From: Candidatus Pseudomonas phytovorans
Lineage (GTDB): Bacteria; Pseudomonadota; Gammaproteobacteria; Pseudomonadales; Pseudomonadaceae
Direction: 5' to 3'
Length of the DNA stretch: 64,000 nt
Assembly: GCA_029202525.1 (NCBI GenBank)
Contig: CP119325.1
Location: 5,554,001-5,618,000, forward strand
The translations under genes and the position numbers were made by a program. Shown in pieces: positions 26,725 to 34,614 of the stretch. The notes under the pieces were generated by a model. That model had not been told where the DNA came from. It searched no databases and was given only the letters and a program-made list of their open reading frames with translations. Every line of letters starts with the position of its first letter. Position 1 is the stretch's first letter.

Positions 26725-27621
26725 TCATCCACGCGGGTGGTGCTGTGCGTGCAACTGCTGCAGGCGGGCCTTGGCAACGTGGGTGTAGATCTGGGTGGTC
26801 GACAGGTCGCTGTGGCCAAGCAGCATCTGCACCACGCGCAGGTCGGCGCCGTGGTTGAGCAGGTGGGTAGCGAAGGCATGGCGCAAGGTGTGCGGCGACA
26901 GCGCTTTGTCGATGCCGGCAACGCGCGCATAGTGCTTGATGCGGTGCCAGAAGGTCTGGCGGGTCATCTGCTCGCCGCGCTGACTGGGGAACAGCACGTC
27001 GCTGGGGCGGCCATTGAGCAGTTCGGCACGGCCATCGCGCTGGTAGCGCTCCAGCCACACAACCGCTTCTTCCCCCATGGGCACCAGGCGCTCCTTGCTG
27101 CCTTTGCCCATTACCCGCACCACACCCTGGCGCAGGTTGACCTGGTCAAGGGTCAGGCTGACCAGCTCGGTTACACGCAGGCCACAGGCGTATAGTACTT
27201 CGAGCATGGCGCGGTCGCGCTGGCCGATGGCTTCACCCAGGTCCGGGGCTTGCAGCAAGGCTTCGACGTCGGCTTCGGACAGCGACTTGGGCAGTGGCTT
27301 ACCCAGTTGCGGCATGTCGACTTGCAGGGTCGGGTCGATCGCCACCAGCTTTTCCCGCAGCAGGTAGCGGAAAAAACCGCGCAGGCCCGACAGAAAGCGT
27401 GCCGTGGAACGTGGCTTGTAGCCTTGATCGAGGCGCCAGGCGAGGTGGTCGAGGATCAGATCGCGGCCGGCGTCGGGCAGGCTGACCGAGTGCTCCTGCA
27501 GCCAACCGTTGAACAAAGCCAGGTCGCTGCGATAGGACACGCGGGTGTTGTCGGACAGGCCTTTTTCCAGCCACAGGGCGTCGAGGAACTGGTCGATCAG
27601 GGGGTGGTCTAGGGCGGGCAT
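26725..27621 (-). CDS. xerD: Site-specific tyrosine recombinase XerD
   Basis: Acts with XerC at dif to resolve chromosome dimers under FtsK control. 298 aa, the same length as E. coli XerD. An N-terminal SAM-like core-binding domain (LIDQFLDALWLEKGLSDNT) precedes the catalytic domain with the R-H-R-H-Y set: LYACGLRVTELVSL, SPHTLRHAFATHLL, LGHSDLSTTQIYTHV. The first gene of the xerD-dsbC-hom-thrC run. This is the housekeeping recombinase, not a mobile-element integrase. Confidence 0.95.
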   Translation of the reverse strand: MPALDHPLIDQFLDALWLEKGLSDNTRVSYRSDLALFNGWLQEHSVSLPDAGRDLILDHLAWRLDQGYKPRSTARFLSGLRGFFRYLLREKLVAIDPTLQVDMPQLGKPLPKSLSEADVEALLQAPDLGEAIGQRDRAMLEVLYACGLRVTELVSLTLDQVNLRQGVVRVMGKGSKERLVPMGEEAVVWLERYQRDGRAELLNGRPSDVLFPSQRGEQMTRQTFWHRIKHYARVAGIDKALSPHTLRHAFATHLLNHGADLRVVQMLLGHSDLSTTQIYTHVAKARLQQLHAQHHPRG

Positions 27622-27682
27622 TCTGGGCTGCTGGGTGTTGTAGGTGGGGCTAGTGTTTCACAGCAGCTCACAGGTTGTCTGT

Positions 27683-27782
27683 ACCGGCCCTTTCGCGGGC
27701 ACGCCCGCTCCCACAGGGTTCTCCACAGAATCTGAATGCTGTGCAGTACCTGTGGGAGCGGGCGTGCCCGCGAAGAGGCCAG
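27683..27782. repeat. Inverted REP pair upstream of xerD
   Basis: Facing copies of the CGCGGGCACGCCCGCTCCCACAG core with flanking ACCGGCCC and GAGGCCA arms, about 30 nt apart. Lies between the thioesterase stop and the xerD start on the same strand, so it probably marks the end of the thioesterase message. Confidence 0.85.
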
Positions 27783-27793
27783 CGCAGGAAACA

Positions 27794-28201
27794 TCAAGCC
27801 TGGGGCAACACGGGCACCGGGCGCTTGTCCTCGTCGATGGCGACAAAGCTGAACACCCCATGAATCGCCCGCTCACGGCCGTCCAGGTACATGTTCTCGA
27901 CAAACACATCCACCTGTACCTGCAAGCTGGTGTTGCCGACCTTGACCACCGAACCCACCAGCTCGACGATCGAACCCGCCGGGATCGGGTGCTTGAAGTC
28001 GATGCGGTCGGTGGACACGGTCACCAGCGACAGGCGGCAGAAGCGCGTGGCGGCGATAAACGACACTTCGTCCATCCAGGCCAGGGCAGTGCCGCCAAAC
28101 AGGGTGTTGTGGTGGTTGGTGGTATTGGGGAATACCGCCTTGGTCACGCGGGTCACCGACAGCTCGGTACGGCGCTGGATTTCCTGGTCTCGGGTAGTCA
28201 T
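27794..28201 (-). CDS. Hotdog-fold acyl-CoA thioesterase (YciA-like)
   Basis: Hydrolyses acyl-CoA to free acid and CoA. 135 aa from the ATG at 28201 (MTTRDQEIQRRTELSVTRV). Features of the acyl-CoA hydrolase family are visible: PNTTNHHNTLFGGTALAWMDE with the catalytic Asp/Glu region, RIDFKHPIPAGSIVELVG and GVFSFVAIDED. The open frame to 28234 runs into the rplS terminator, so the downstream ATG is preferred. Likely transcribed alone. Confidence 0.85.
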   Translation of the reverse strand: MTTRDQEIQRRTELSVTRVTKAVFPNTTNHHNTLFGGTALAWMDEVSFIAATRFCRLSLVTVSTDRIDFKHPIPAGSIVELVGSVVKVGNTSLQVQVDVFVENMYLDGRERAIHGVFSFVAIDEDKRPVPVLPQA

Positions 28202-28232
28202 GGCAATCACACCTTTGGAAGGTTCAAAACGC

Positions 28233-28260
28233 AAAAAAGCAGCCCGAAGGCTGCTTTTTT
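28233..28260 (-). terminator. Intrinsic terminator of the rpsP-rplS operon
   Basis: AAAAAAGCAGCC-CGAA-GGCTGCTTTTTT, a perfect stem with A and T tracts on both sides, 37 nt past the rplS stop. It can act in both directions. The thioesterase gene starts just beyond it. Confidence 0.92.
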
Positions 28261-28296
28261 CTCGCTAGGCGGCCTGGGCCACCGGGCAAACTGTAC

Positions 28297-28647
28297 TCAG
28301 GACAGTTTTTCCTTGATGCGAGCGGCTTTGCCGGACAGGTCGCGCAGGTAGTACAGCTTGGCTTTACGCACGTCACCACGACGTTTCACGGCCAGGCTGT
28401 CGATTTGCGGGCTGTAGGTCTGGAAGGTACGCTCAACACCAACGCCGCTCGAGATCTTGCGCACGGTGAAGGCGCTGTTCAGACCGCGGTTACGCTTGGC
28501 GATAACAACGCCTTCGAACGCCTGCAGACGGGAACGCTCACCTTCCTTCACTTTAACCTGTACGACAACGGTGTCGCCTGGTGCGAAGGTAGGGATTTCC
28601 TTGCTCATCTGCTCTGCTTCGAGCTGCTGGATGATTTTGTTAGTCAT
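28297..28647 (-). CDS. rplS: 50S ribosomal protein L19
   Basis: 116 aa, full length, at the 30S-50S interface. Sequence is typical throughout (FAPGDTVVVQVKVKEGERSR; FEGVVIAKRNRGLNSAFTVR; VERTFQTYSPQIDSLAVKRR). Last gene of rpsP-rimM-trmD-rplS, 43 nt after trmD and followed by a strong terminator. Confidence 0.97.
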   Translation of the reverse strand: MTNKIIQQLEAEQMSKEIPTFAPGDTVVVQVKVKEGERSRLQAFEGVVIAKRNRGLNSAFTVRKISSGVGVERTFQTYSPQIDSLAVKRRGDVRKAKLYYLRDLSGKAARIKEKLS

Positions 28648-28690
28648 GCTGTGCTCCTAAGGTGGACAAACGTGATCCACCATCGATACG

Positions 28691-29443
28691 TTAACTATCG
28701 TTCCGCTCGCGGAGGTATTCCTCGAGCAGCTTTTTCTCTTCTCCAGAAAGTGAGCGACTTTCCAGAAGATCGGCGCGTCGTTCGAAGGTCCTACCAAGGG
28801 ACTGCTTCATCCGCCATCGCCGGATATGTGCATGGTTGCCACTTAGCAACACGTCGGGAACACGCTGATCCGCATACACCTCAGGTCGGGTGTAGTGCGG
28901 GCAATCCAGCAAGCCATCGGTGAAGGAATCTTCCTCCGCCGAGCCTACATGCCCTAAAGCTCCGGGCAGCAGCCGTGTAACCGCATCGATCAGTACCATG
29001 GCCGGTAGCTCACCACCGGAAAGCACATAGTCGCCAATCGACCACTCTTCATCGACATAAGCATCAATAAAACGCTCGTCAATGCCTTCATAACGGCCGG
29101 CGATCAGGATCAAAGATTCCTGTTCGGCCAAGCCTTTGACCGCTTGCTGATCCAGCTTGCGGCCTTGTGGCGAAAGGTAGATTACCTTTGCCGTTGCTCC
29201 GGTCGCTTGCCTGGCACTGGCCAGCGCATCTTCCAGAGGCTTGATTTTCATCACCATCCCCGGACCACCGCCAAACGGCCGATCATCTACCGTATGGTGA
29301 CGATCTGTGGTGTAGTCCCGCGGGTTCCAGCAAGTTACCTGAAGCAACCCCTGTTTCACCGCGCGGCTGGTAATGCCGTACTCCGTGATGGCCGAGAACA
29401 TCTCGGGGAACAACGTGATGACGTCTACGCGAAGGTTACCCAT
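28691..29443 (-). CDS. trmD: tRNA (guanine-37-N1)-methyltransferase
   Basis: A SPOUT-class enzyme that methylates G37 of tRNAs reading CNN codons and prevents frameshifts. 250 aa with the family motifs VDVITLFPEMF, RPFGGGPGMVMK, LIAGRYEGIDERFI (knot, SAM site) and SIGDYVLSGGELPAM. It begins 3 nt after rimM in the conserved ribosomal operon. Confidence 0.97.
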   Translation of the reverse strand: MGNLRVDVITLFPEMFSAITEYGITSRAVKQGLLQVTCWNPRDYTTDRHHTVDDRPFGGGPGMVMKIKPLEDALASARQATGATAKVIYLSPQGRKLDQQAVKGLAEQESLILIAGRYEGIDERFIDAYVDEEWSIGDYVLSGGELPAMVLIDAVTRLLPGALGHVGSAEEDSFTDGLLDCPHYTRPEVYADQRVPDVLLSGNHAHIRRWRMKQSLGRTFERRADLLESRSLSGEEKKLLEEYLRERNDS

Positions 29444-29446
29444 CGT

Positions 29447-29983
29447 TTAGAAGTCCGCGTCCCATTCAACCCGCATCACGCCTGCTTCCAGGTCGATGTT
29501 GAGCACGCATTGCGCCGTATAGGGCAACAGACGCTCGCGATCATCCAGGCTGCCTGCGCAGGGCTTGACCACCATTACATCGTTCGCACCGGTCTCCAAC
29601 AGGTGATCGACCTTGCCGAACAGTTGTTCGTCCTGGTTGATGACCTTCAGGCCCTGCAACTGGTACCAGTAGTACTCATCTGCTGCCAGGTTGGGCAAAA
29701 GGCTCCGCGCAATGCAGATTTCGTAACCGCTCAGAAGACGGGCTTCATCACGATCCTCGAGGCCTTTCAGCTTCACGACCAGGCCCTTTGGGGAGCCACG
29801 ACCGCTGACCAGCTCGACCTGCTTTACCTTGCCTTCATGCCGAAGCGTCCAGCGTGGATAATCCAACAGGTTTTCAACCGGATCGGTAAAGGAATACACC
29901 TTCACCTCGCCGCGAACGCCGTGAACCGAAAAAATCTTGCCAACGACGATGAGGTCGTCAGCCTTTTCTGGCGTCGCGTTCAT
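29447..29983 (-). CDS. rimM: 16S rRNA processing protein RimM
   Basis: Assists maturation of the 30S head and binds S19. 178 aa; the N-terminal RimM domain (VVGKIFSVHGVRGEVKVYSFTD) and C-terminal PRC-barrel (YYWYQLQGLKVI, ANDVMVVKP, LPYTAQCVLNID) are complete. 5 nt after rpsP, 3 nt before trmD. Confidence 0.96.
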   Translation of the reverse strand: MNATPEKADDLIVVGKIFSVHGVRGEVKVYSFTDPVENLLDYPRWTLRHEGKVKQVELVSGRGSPKGLVVKLKGLEDRDEARLLSGYEICIARSLLPNLAADEYYWYQLQGLKVINQDEQLFGKVDHLLETGANDVMVVKPCAGSLDDRERLLPYTAQCVLNIDLEAGVMRVEWDADF

Positions 29984-29988
29984 ACTAT

Positions 29989-30240
29989 TCAGGCAGCAGC
30001 CTTGGCAGCTTCCTTCAGCAGCTGAGCAACACGCTCAGACGGCTGTGCACCGATGCTCAGCCAGTGAGCAACACGGTCTTGTTTAACGGACAGACGAACT
30101 TCCTGACCACGGGCGACCGGGTTGAAGAAGCCAACCTGTTCGATGTGGGAGCCGTCACGCGGGTTACGCGAGTCGGTTACGGTCAGTTGGTAAAACGGGC
30201 GCTTTTTGGAGCCGCCACGGGCAAGACGAATGGTAAGCAT
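29989..30240 (-). CDS. rpsP: 30S ribosomal protein S16
   Basis: 83 aa from the ATG at 30240 (MLTIRLARGGSKKRPFYQL), the universal S16 N terminus. The open frame extends 34 codons upstream but that part is noncoding leader. First gene of rpsP-rimM-trmD-rplS. The 230 nt upstream hold the promoter, several palindromes and the end of ffh; no convincing -35/-10 pair was identified. Confidence 0.97.
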   Translation of the reverse strand: MLTIRLARGGSKKRPFYQLTVTDSRNPRDGSHIEQVGFFNPVARGQEVRLSVKQDRVAHWLSIGAQPSERVAQLLKEAAKAAA

Positions 30241-30344
30241 TGAACATCGTTCCTGTAGTCGGTGCTGCAAATCATGAGGCACAGCGGGCACACGGGTGCC
30301 CGAAAGGCCGCATATTCTCAAGGAATATACGGACATTTGCAAAT

Positions 30345-30369
30345 GCCTTTTTATTTCAGATAAAAAGGC
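30345..30369. other. Perfect 10-bp inverted repeat upstream of rpsP
   Basis: GCCTTTTTAT-TTCAG-ATAAAAAGGC is a perfect dyad with a 5-nt loop between ffh and rpsP. It could be an operator, or part of a terminator, since each arm carries a T5/A5 tract. A smaller dyad, ATATTC-TCAAG-GAATAT, lies at 30312-30328. Confidence 0.5.
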
Positions 30370-30391
30370 CAGCCTGCTGATCTGCTATTAA

Positions 30392-30463
30392 GCCGCCTCA
30401 TAGAGGCGGCGGTGTTCCCGCCGAAGCGGGTTCCGGTCAGCGGCGAGGTTGCCGCCACTGACC
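30392..30463 (-). terminator. ffh: Cluster of three hairpins downstream of ffh
   Basis: In transcription order from ffh: GGTCAG...CTGACC (30435-30463), CCCGC-TTCG-GCGGG with a stable UUCG tetraloop (30417-30430), and GCCGCCTC-TAT-GAGGCGGC (30392-30410). None has a long U run, but together they are a likely end of the ffh transcript. Confidence 0.5.
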
Positions 30464-30472
30464 TGAGTCTGT

Positions 30473-31849
30473 TTACAGCTTGGGCATGCCGCCGCCGGGC
30501 ATCATGCCGCCAAGGCCGCGCATCATCTTGGCCATGCCGCCTTTGGCAGAGAATTTCTTCATCATCTTCTGCATTTGCTTGTGCTGCTTGATCAACCGGC
30601 CGATGTCCTGCACCTGGGTACCGGAACCCAGGGCGATACGGCGCTTGCGCGAACCGCTGATCAGGTCAGGGTCGCGGCGCTCGGCCGGGGTCATGGAATT
30701 GATGATCGCTTCCATCTGCTTGAACTGCTTCTCGGCCGCACCCTGAGCGTTGCCCATCTGCGACAGGTTGACCCCGCCGATGCTCGGCAGCTTGTCCATC
30801 AGGCCGCCCAGGCCGCCCATGTTCTTCATTTGCTGCAGCTGGTCGCGGAAGTCTTCAAGGTCGAAGCCCTTGCCCTTCTTCAGCTTCTTGGCCAGCTTGT
30901 CGGCCTTGGCCTTGTCGATGGTCTGCTCGGCCTGCTCGATCAGGCTGAGCACGTCACCCATGCCGAGGATGCGCGAAGCGACGCGGTCGGGGTGGAACGG
31001 CTCAAGGGCCTCGGTCTTCTCACCCATACCGATGAACTTGATCGGTTTGCCGGTGATGGCACGCACCGACAGCGCAGCACCGCCACGGGCATCACCGTCA
31101 ACCTTGGTCAGCACCACGCCGGTCAGCGGCAGGGCCTCGCCAAAGGCCTTGGCGGTGTTGGCGGCGTCCTGGCCGGTCATGGCGTCGACCACGAACAGGG
31201 TTTCGATCGGCTTGACCGCAGCGTGCAGCGCTTTGATCTCGTCCATCATGTCGGTGTCGATGTGCAGACGACCGGCGGTGTCGACGATCACCACATCGAT
31301 GAACTTCAGCTTGGCTTCGCGAATGGCCGCTTCGGCAATGGCCACCGGTTTCTGGCTGATGTCGGACGGGAAGAAGGTGACGCCGATGTCGTTGGCCAGG
31401 GTTTCCAGCTGTTTGATCGCCGCCGGACGGTAGACGTCGGCAGACACCACCATCACGCTCTTTTTCTTGCGCTCTTTAAGGAAGCGCGCCAGCTTGCCGG
31501 CGGTGGTGGTCTTACCGGCGCCTTGCAGGCCGGCCATCAGCACCACGGCAGGCGGCGCAGCATTCAGCGCGAGGTCTTCGTTGGCCGCGCCCATCAGGCT
31601 TTCCAGCTCGGCCTGGACGATCTTCACGAACGCCTGGCCCGGGGTCAGGCTGCGCGACACTTCGGTGCCGACCGCACGTTCCTTGACGCTGTTGACGAAA
31701 TCCTTGACCACCGGCAGGGCAACGTCGGCCTCAAGCAGGGCCATGCGCACTTCGCGCAGCGTGTCCTTGATATTGTCTTCGGTCAGCTTGGCCTTGCCGG
31801 TGACATGGCGCAGCGTCTGTGACAGGCGGTCGGTCAGGTTTTCGAACAT
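30473..31849 (-). CDS. ffh: Signal recognition particle protein Ffh
   Basis: The SRP GTPase that binds 4.5S RNA and delivers nascent inner-membrane proteins to FtsY. 458 aa: N domain, G domain (GLQGAGKTTTAGKLA, DTAGRLHID, TKVDGDARGGAAL, GMGEKTEALEPF) and the methionine-rich M domain with the SALGSGT-like RIALGSGTQVQDI and a C-terminal Met/Gly tail. Monocistronic, upstream of rpsP on the same strand. Confidence 0.97.
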   Translation of the reverse strand: MFENLTDRLSQTLRHVTGKAKLTEDNIKDTLREVRMALLEADVALPVVKDFVNSVKERAVGTEVSRSLTPGQAFVKIVQAELESLMGAANEDLALNAAPPAVVLMAGLQGAGKTTTAGKLARFLKERKKKSVMVVSADVYRPAAIKQLETLANDIGVTFFPSDISQKPVAIAEAAIREAKLKFIDVVIVDTAGRLHIDTDMMDEIKALHAAVKPIETLFVVDAMTGQDAANTAKAFGEALPLTGVVLTKVDGDARGGAALSVRAITGKPIKFIGMGEKTEALEPFHPDRVASRILGMGDVLSLIEQAEQTIDKAKADKLAKKLKKGKGFDLEDFRDQLQQMKNMGGLGGLMDKLPSIGGVNLSQMGNAQGAAEKQFKQMEAIINSMTPAERRDPDLISGSRKRRIALGSGTQVQDIGRLIKQHKQMQKMMKKFSAKGGMAKMMRGLGGMMPGGGMPKL

Positions 31850-31934
31850 GGTGATCCTTTCAGGCCCAGTAAAAGCCGAGGTTTGTCAGGCACCCTGGGG
31901 GAAATACACACCCGCCGGGCACAGCAAGGCGGCG

Positions 31935-31940
31935 ATTATA
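31935..31940 (-). promoter_or_regulatory. ffh: Candidate -10 element for ffh
   Basis: A perfect TATAAT on the minus strand, about 85 nt before the ffh ATG. The expected -35 position (TGTGCG at 31958-31963) is a poor match, so this is only a plausible promoter. Confidence 0.4.
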
Positions 31941-31998
31941 GCGAAGTGCGGCGGCGGCGCACACCTTGGTGGTGGCCTGGGGGATATTCGGTGGCTGT

Positions 31999-32094
31999 GC
32001 CGGCCTCTTCGCGGGCACGCCCGCTCCCACAGGATCTTCACCCTGCTCCGGACCTGTGATGCACCTGTGGGAGCGGGCGTGCCCGCGAATGCCC
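31999..32094. repeat. Inverted REP pair between ffh and ypjD
   Basis: Facing copies of CGCGGGCACGCCCGCTCCCACAGG, about 30 nt apart, between two divergent genes. Being upstream of both, it is not a 3'-end signal here, unlike most REP pairs in this window. The remaining intergenic sequence shows only the ffh -10 candidate. Confidence 0.85.
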
Positions 32095-32173
32095 TGACAC
32101 AAGCCTTCAGTCTTCCTTGATCAGCGGAATCTATGCCAAACTCCGTCTCTTTAAGGCTCGCCAACCAGGACTT

Positions 32174-32983
32174 ATGGTCTCCTCTCCCAGCCTCATCCCC
32201 AACCTGATCGCTGCCGGCCTATATATAGCTGCGGCCATCTACCAGGGCTCGCACCTGGCCCAGGGCCGCAAGTCCGACAAGCGCCTGCTTGTTCTGCTGG
32301 GTGCCGTGGCGGTGCTCGCCCAGGCCGGCGCGCTGTACTTCCAGCTGATCACCCCGCTGGGCCTGAGCCTGGACTTCTTCAGCGCCGCCAGCCTGATCGC
32401 CGTGGCCGTGATCACCCTGACCCTGCTGGCCAGCCTGCGCATACCGGTAGAAAACCTGCTGGTGCTGCTCTTCCCGCTGGGTGCGGTCACCGCGCTGCTG
32501 GCGCAGTTCGCGCCGCCTGGCACCGTACCGCTGATCAACGAAGAGCCGGGCATCCTCGCGCATATCCTGCTGTCGATCCTGGCGTACGGGCTGTTCACCA
32601 TCGCGGTGTTCCAGTCGCTGCTGTTGCTGTTGCAAGACCGCCAGCTGAAGAACAAGCACCCGTCCGGGCTGATCCGTAACTTCCCGCCCCTGCAAACCAT
32701 GGAAAGCCTGCTGTTCGGCTTCCTCTGGGCCGGCTGGTGCCTGTTGTCGCTGTCGCTGATCTCTGGCTGGCTGTTCCTCGACAACCTGTTTGCCCAGCAC
32801 CTGGTACACAAGACCTTGCTGGCCTGTATCGCCTGGGTGGTGTTCAGCGTGCTGCTGTGGGGCCGCACCCGCCTGGGCTGGCGCGGCCACAAGGCCATAC
32901 GCTGGACGCTGGCCGGTTTCTGCCTGCTGATGCTGGCCTATTTCGGCAGCAAGCTGGTTCGCGAATTCATCCTGCATATCTGA
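32174..32983 (+). CDS. YpjD/CcsA-like inner-membrane protein
   Basis: 269 aa from the ATG at 32174, with about eight hydrophobic segments (LIPNLIAAGLYIAAAIYQG, LLVLLGAVAVLAQAGALYF, HILLSILAYGLFTIAVFQSL, LLACIAWVVFSVLLWG). The CcsA-type loop (FLWAGWCLLSLSLISGWLF) and conserved His residues (HILLS, HLVHKT) match the cytochrome c assembly protein family, but YpjD members near ffh in gammaproteobacteria have no proven role in haem attachment. The AGGA at 32167 is only 3 nt from the ATG, so the start is moderately sure. Confidence 0.82.
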   Translation: MVSSPSLIPNLIAAGLYIAAAIYQGSHLAQGRKSDKRLLVLLGAVAVLAQAGALYFQLITPLGLSLDFFSAASLIAVAVITLTLLASLRIPVENLLVLLFPLGAVTALLAQFAPPGTVPLINEEPGILAHILLSILAYGLFTIAVFQSLLLLLQDRQLKNKHPSGLIRNFPPLQTMESLLFGFLWAGWCLLSLSLISGWLFLDNLFAQHLVHKTLLACIAWVVFSVLLWGRTRLGWRGHKAIRWTLAGFCLLMLAYFGSKLVREFILHI

Positions 32984-32992
32984 CGGCCGCTC

Positions 32993-34198
32993 ATGGACAC
33001 ACTGCCGTACGCACCGTTATTCGGCACCCTGGCACTGGCGCTGCTGTGGTCGGCGCTGTTTACCACGGTGGATGCCGCCCGCCTGCAGCTCAATGGCACG
33101 CTGCGCGCTCACGAGGACGGCAACCCCGTGCTCCCGGCACAGGCCCTGGTGCTGTGTGCCAGCCTGGGCAAGCTGCTGGTACTGGGGCTGGCCTGCCTGG
33201 TGGGCCAGCGCCATAGCGGCGAACACGGCTTTTGGCTCGCAGGGCTGGCCGCCACCTTCACCTTGCTGGTGTTTGCCGAGTACCTGCCACGGCGCTTGGC
33301 CCGGCGTAACCCGCAAGCTTGCGTCAGTCTCGGTACAAGCCTGCTGAAAGTGCCCCTTGCCCTGCTGCAGCCGCCGGCCTGCCTGCTGGACGGTTTTGCC
33401 AAGCTGCTGCTGCGCCCGTTCCGCGTGCAGCCCACGGCCGTCGCCCTGCACCCGCAGGAAGCCGACGACTTTGACGAAGACGAGGAGCACGAAACCGCCC
33501 GCCACGGCCTGCTCGACGGCCTGCAGTCGCTGGACAAGGTCACGGTCAACGACATCCTGGTCCCGCGCAACGAAGTGGACGGCATCAACCTCGACGAGCC
33601 GATCGAACGCATCATCGAGCAGTTGATCGTCAGCCGCCACACGCGCCTGCCGGTCTACCACAACGACATCAACCAGGTTGAAGCAATCCTCAACACCAAG
33701 CTGATCAGCCACCTGCTACCCAAGGCCGAGCTGACGCTGGAAGCACTGCACGGCGCCTGCTACGAACCCTATTTCGTCCCGGAAAGCACCCCCCTGCAAA
33801 TGCAGTTGCTGAACTTCCACAAGCAACAGCGCCGGCTGGGTGTGGTGGTGGACGAGTACGGCGAGGTGCAGGGCATCGTCACCCTGGAAGATATCCTCGA
33901 AGAGATCGTTGGCGAGTTCGAGGACGAACAGAGCCTGGAAAACCCCCACGTACACCCGCAGCCCGATGGCACCTTTGTCATCGACGGCAACGCTTCGCTG
34001 CGCGAAATCAACCGTAGCCTGGGCTGGCACCTGCCCTGCGACGGCGGGCCAAAAACCCTCAACGGGTTGGTGACCGAAGCGCTGGAAAGCATCCCGGAAA
34101 GCGCCGTTTGCCTGAAGATCGGCCGCTATCGCCTGGAAATCCTCGAAACGGAGGACAATTGTGCCAGCAAGGTACTGGTGTGGACCGTGACCCGATAA
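32993..34198 (+). CDS. CorC/HlyC-family membrane protein with DUF21 and CBS domains
   Basis: 401 aa. An N-terminal CNNM-type membrane domain (about 1-150; LFGTLALALLWSALFTTVDAARL, AATFTLLVFAEYLPRRLARRN) is followed by two CBS domains (VNDILVPRNEVDGINLD; VVVDEYGEVQGIVTLEDILEE) and a CorC_HlyC C-terminal domain (DGTFVIDGNASLREINRSLG). Such proteins are linked to Mg/Co export or membrane damage repair; substrate unproven. 9 nt after ypjD, so probably co-transcribed. Its TAA stop is formed by the first bases of the MITE at 34196-34339. Confidence 0.88.
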   Translation: MDTLPYAPLFGTLALALLWSALFTTVDAARLQLNGTLRAHEDGNPVLPAQALVLCASLGKLLVLGLACLVGQRHSGEHGFWLAGLAATFTLLVFAEYLPRRLARRNPQACVSLGTSLLKVPLALLQPPACLLDGFAKLLLRPFRVQPTAVALHPQEADDFDEDEEHETARHGLLDGLQSLDKVTVNDILVPRNEVDGINLDEPIERIIEQLIVSRHTRLPVYHNDINQVEAILNTKLISHLLPKAELTLEALHGACYEPYFVPESTPLQMQLLNFHKQQRRLGVVVDEYGEVQGIVTLEDILEEIVGEFEDEQSLENPHVHPQPDGTFVIDGNASLREINRSLGWHLPCDGGPKTLNGLVTEALESIPESAVCLKIGRYRLEILETEDNCASKVLVWTVTR

Positions 34199-34339
34199 GC
34201 TCTGTACGAAAAGCCTTGAGACGCAGGTCAGGCAAGGCGAAAACAGCCGAGGAAGCGGAGTGTACTGGAGTACATGAGCATTCCGAGGCTGCTTTCAACG
34301 CAGCATGAACAAGTATCAAGGCTTTTCGTATAGAGCTTA
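34196..34339. mobile_element. MITE-like element, 144 bp with 24-bp terminal inverted repeats
   Basis: Left end TAAGCTCTGTACGAAAAGCC plus TTGA (34196-34219) and the inverse at 34316-34339 differ at one base. The interior has the GGCAAGGCGAAAACAGCCG / GGCTGCTTTCAACGCAGCAT type of imperfect palindrome and no coding capacity. Structure is that of a miniature inverted-repeat element. No clear target duplication is visible. The 275 nt that follow, up to the MHS transporter, are C-rich and show no gene. Confidence 0.65.
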
Positions 34340-34614
34340 GCTATACTCGGGTCACGCTTACCCAGCCCCGCCGCCACGCCTGCTACCCGCACCCGGCGTT
34401 CCACGGCCAGTCCGCTCCACTGACACGCCCTGCGGTCCTGCTTCAACACCCCGAACAGTGCCCGCCCCGCCCCTACCCCCCTTGGGCTATCGTCAGTCGG
34501 GCGCACACAACAACAAAACGCTCCGGCGTCCGCTCAACCGTGCCTGCCCTTTGCTCAGCACGCCGTCGCGGGCCATGCCCATGGAGCTGGACCAGACTGT
34601 TAGGGACCTACTTA

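Noticed and set aside
26725..27621. Tyrosine recombinase as sign of an integrated element
   Set aside because: Length, motifs and the dsbC-hom neighbourhood identify housekeeping XerD; no attachment repeats or phage genes are nearby.
30312..30328. TATATT near an AT-rich dyad as the rpsP promoter
   Set aside because: No acceptable -35 at the right distance; the hexamer is part of a small palindrome.
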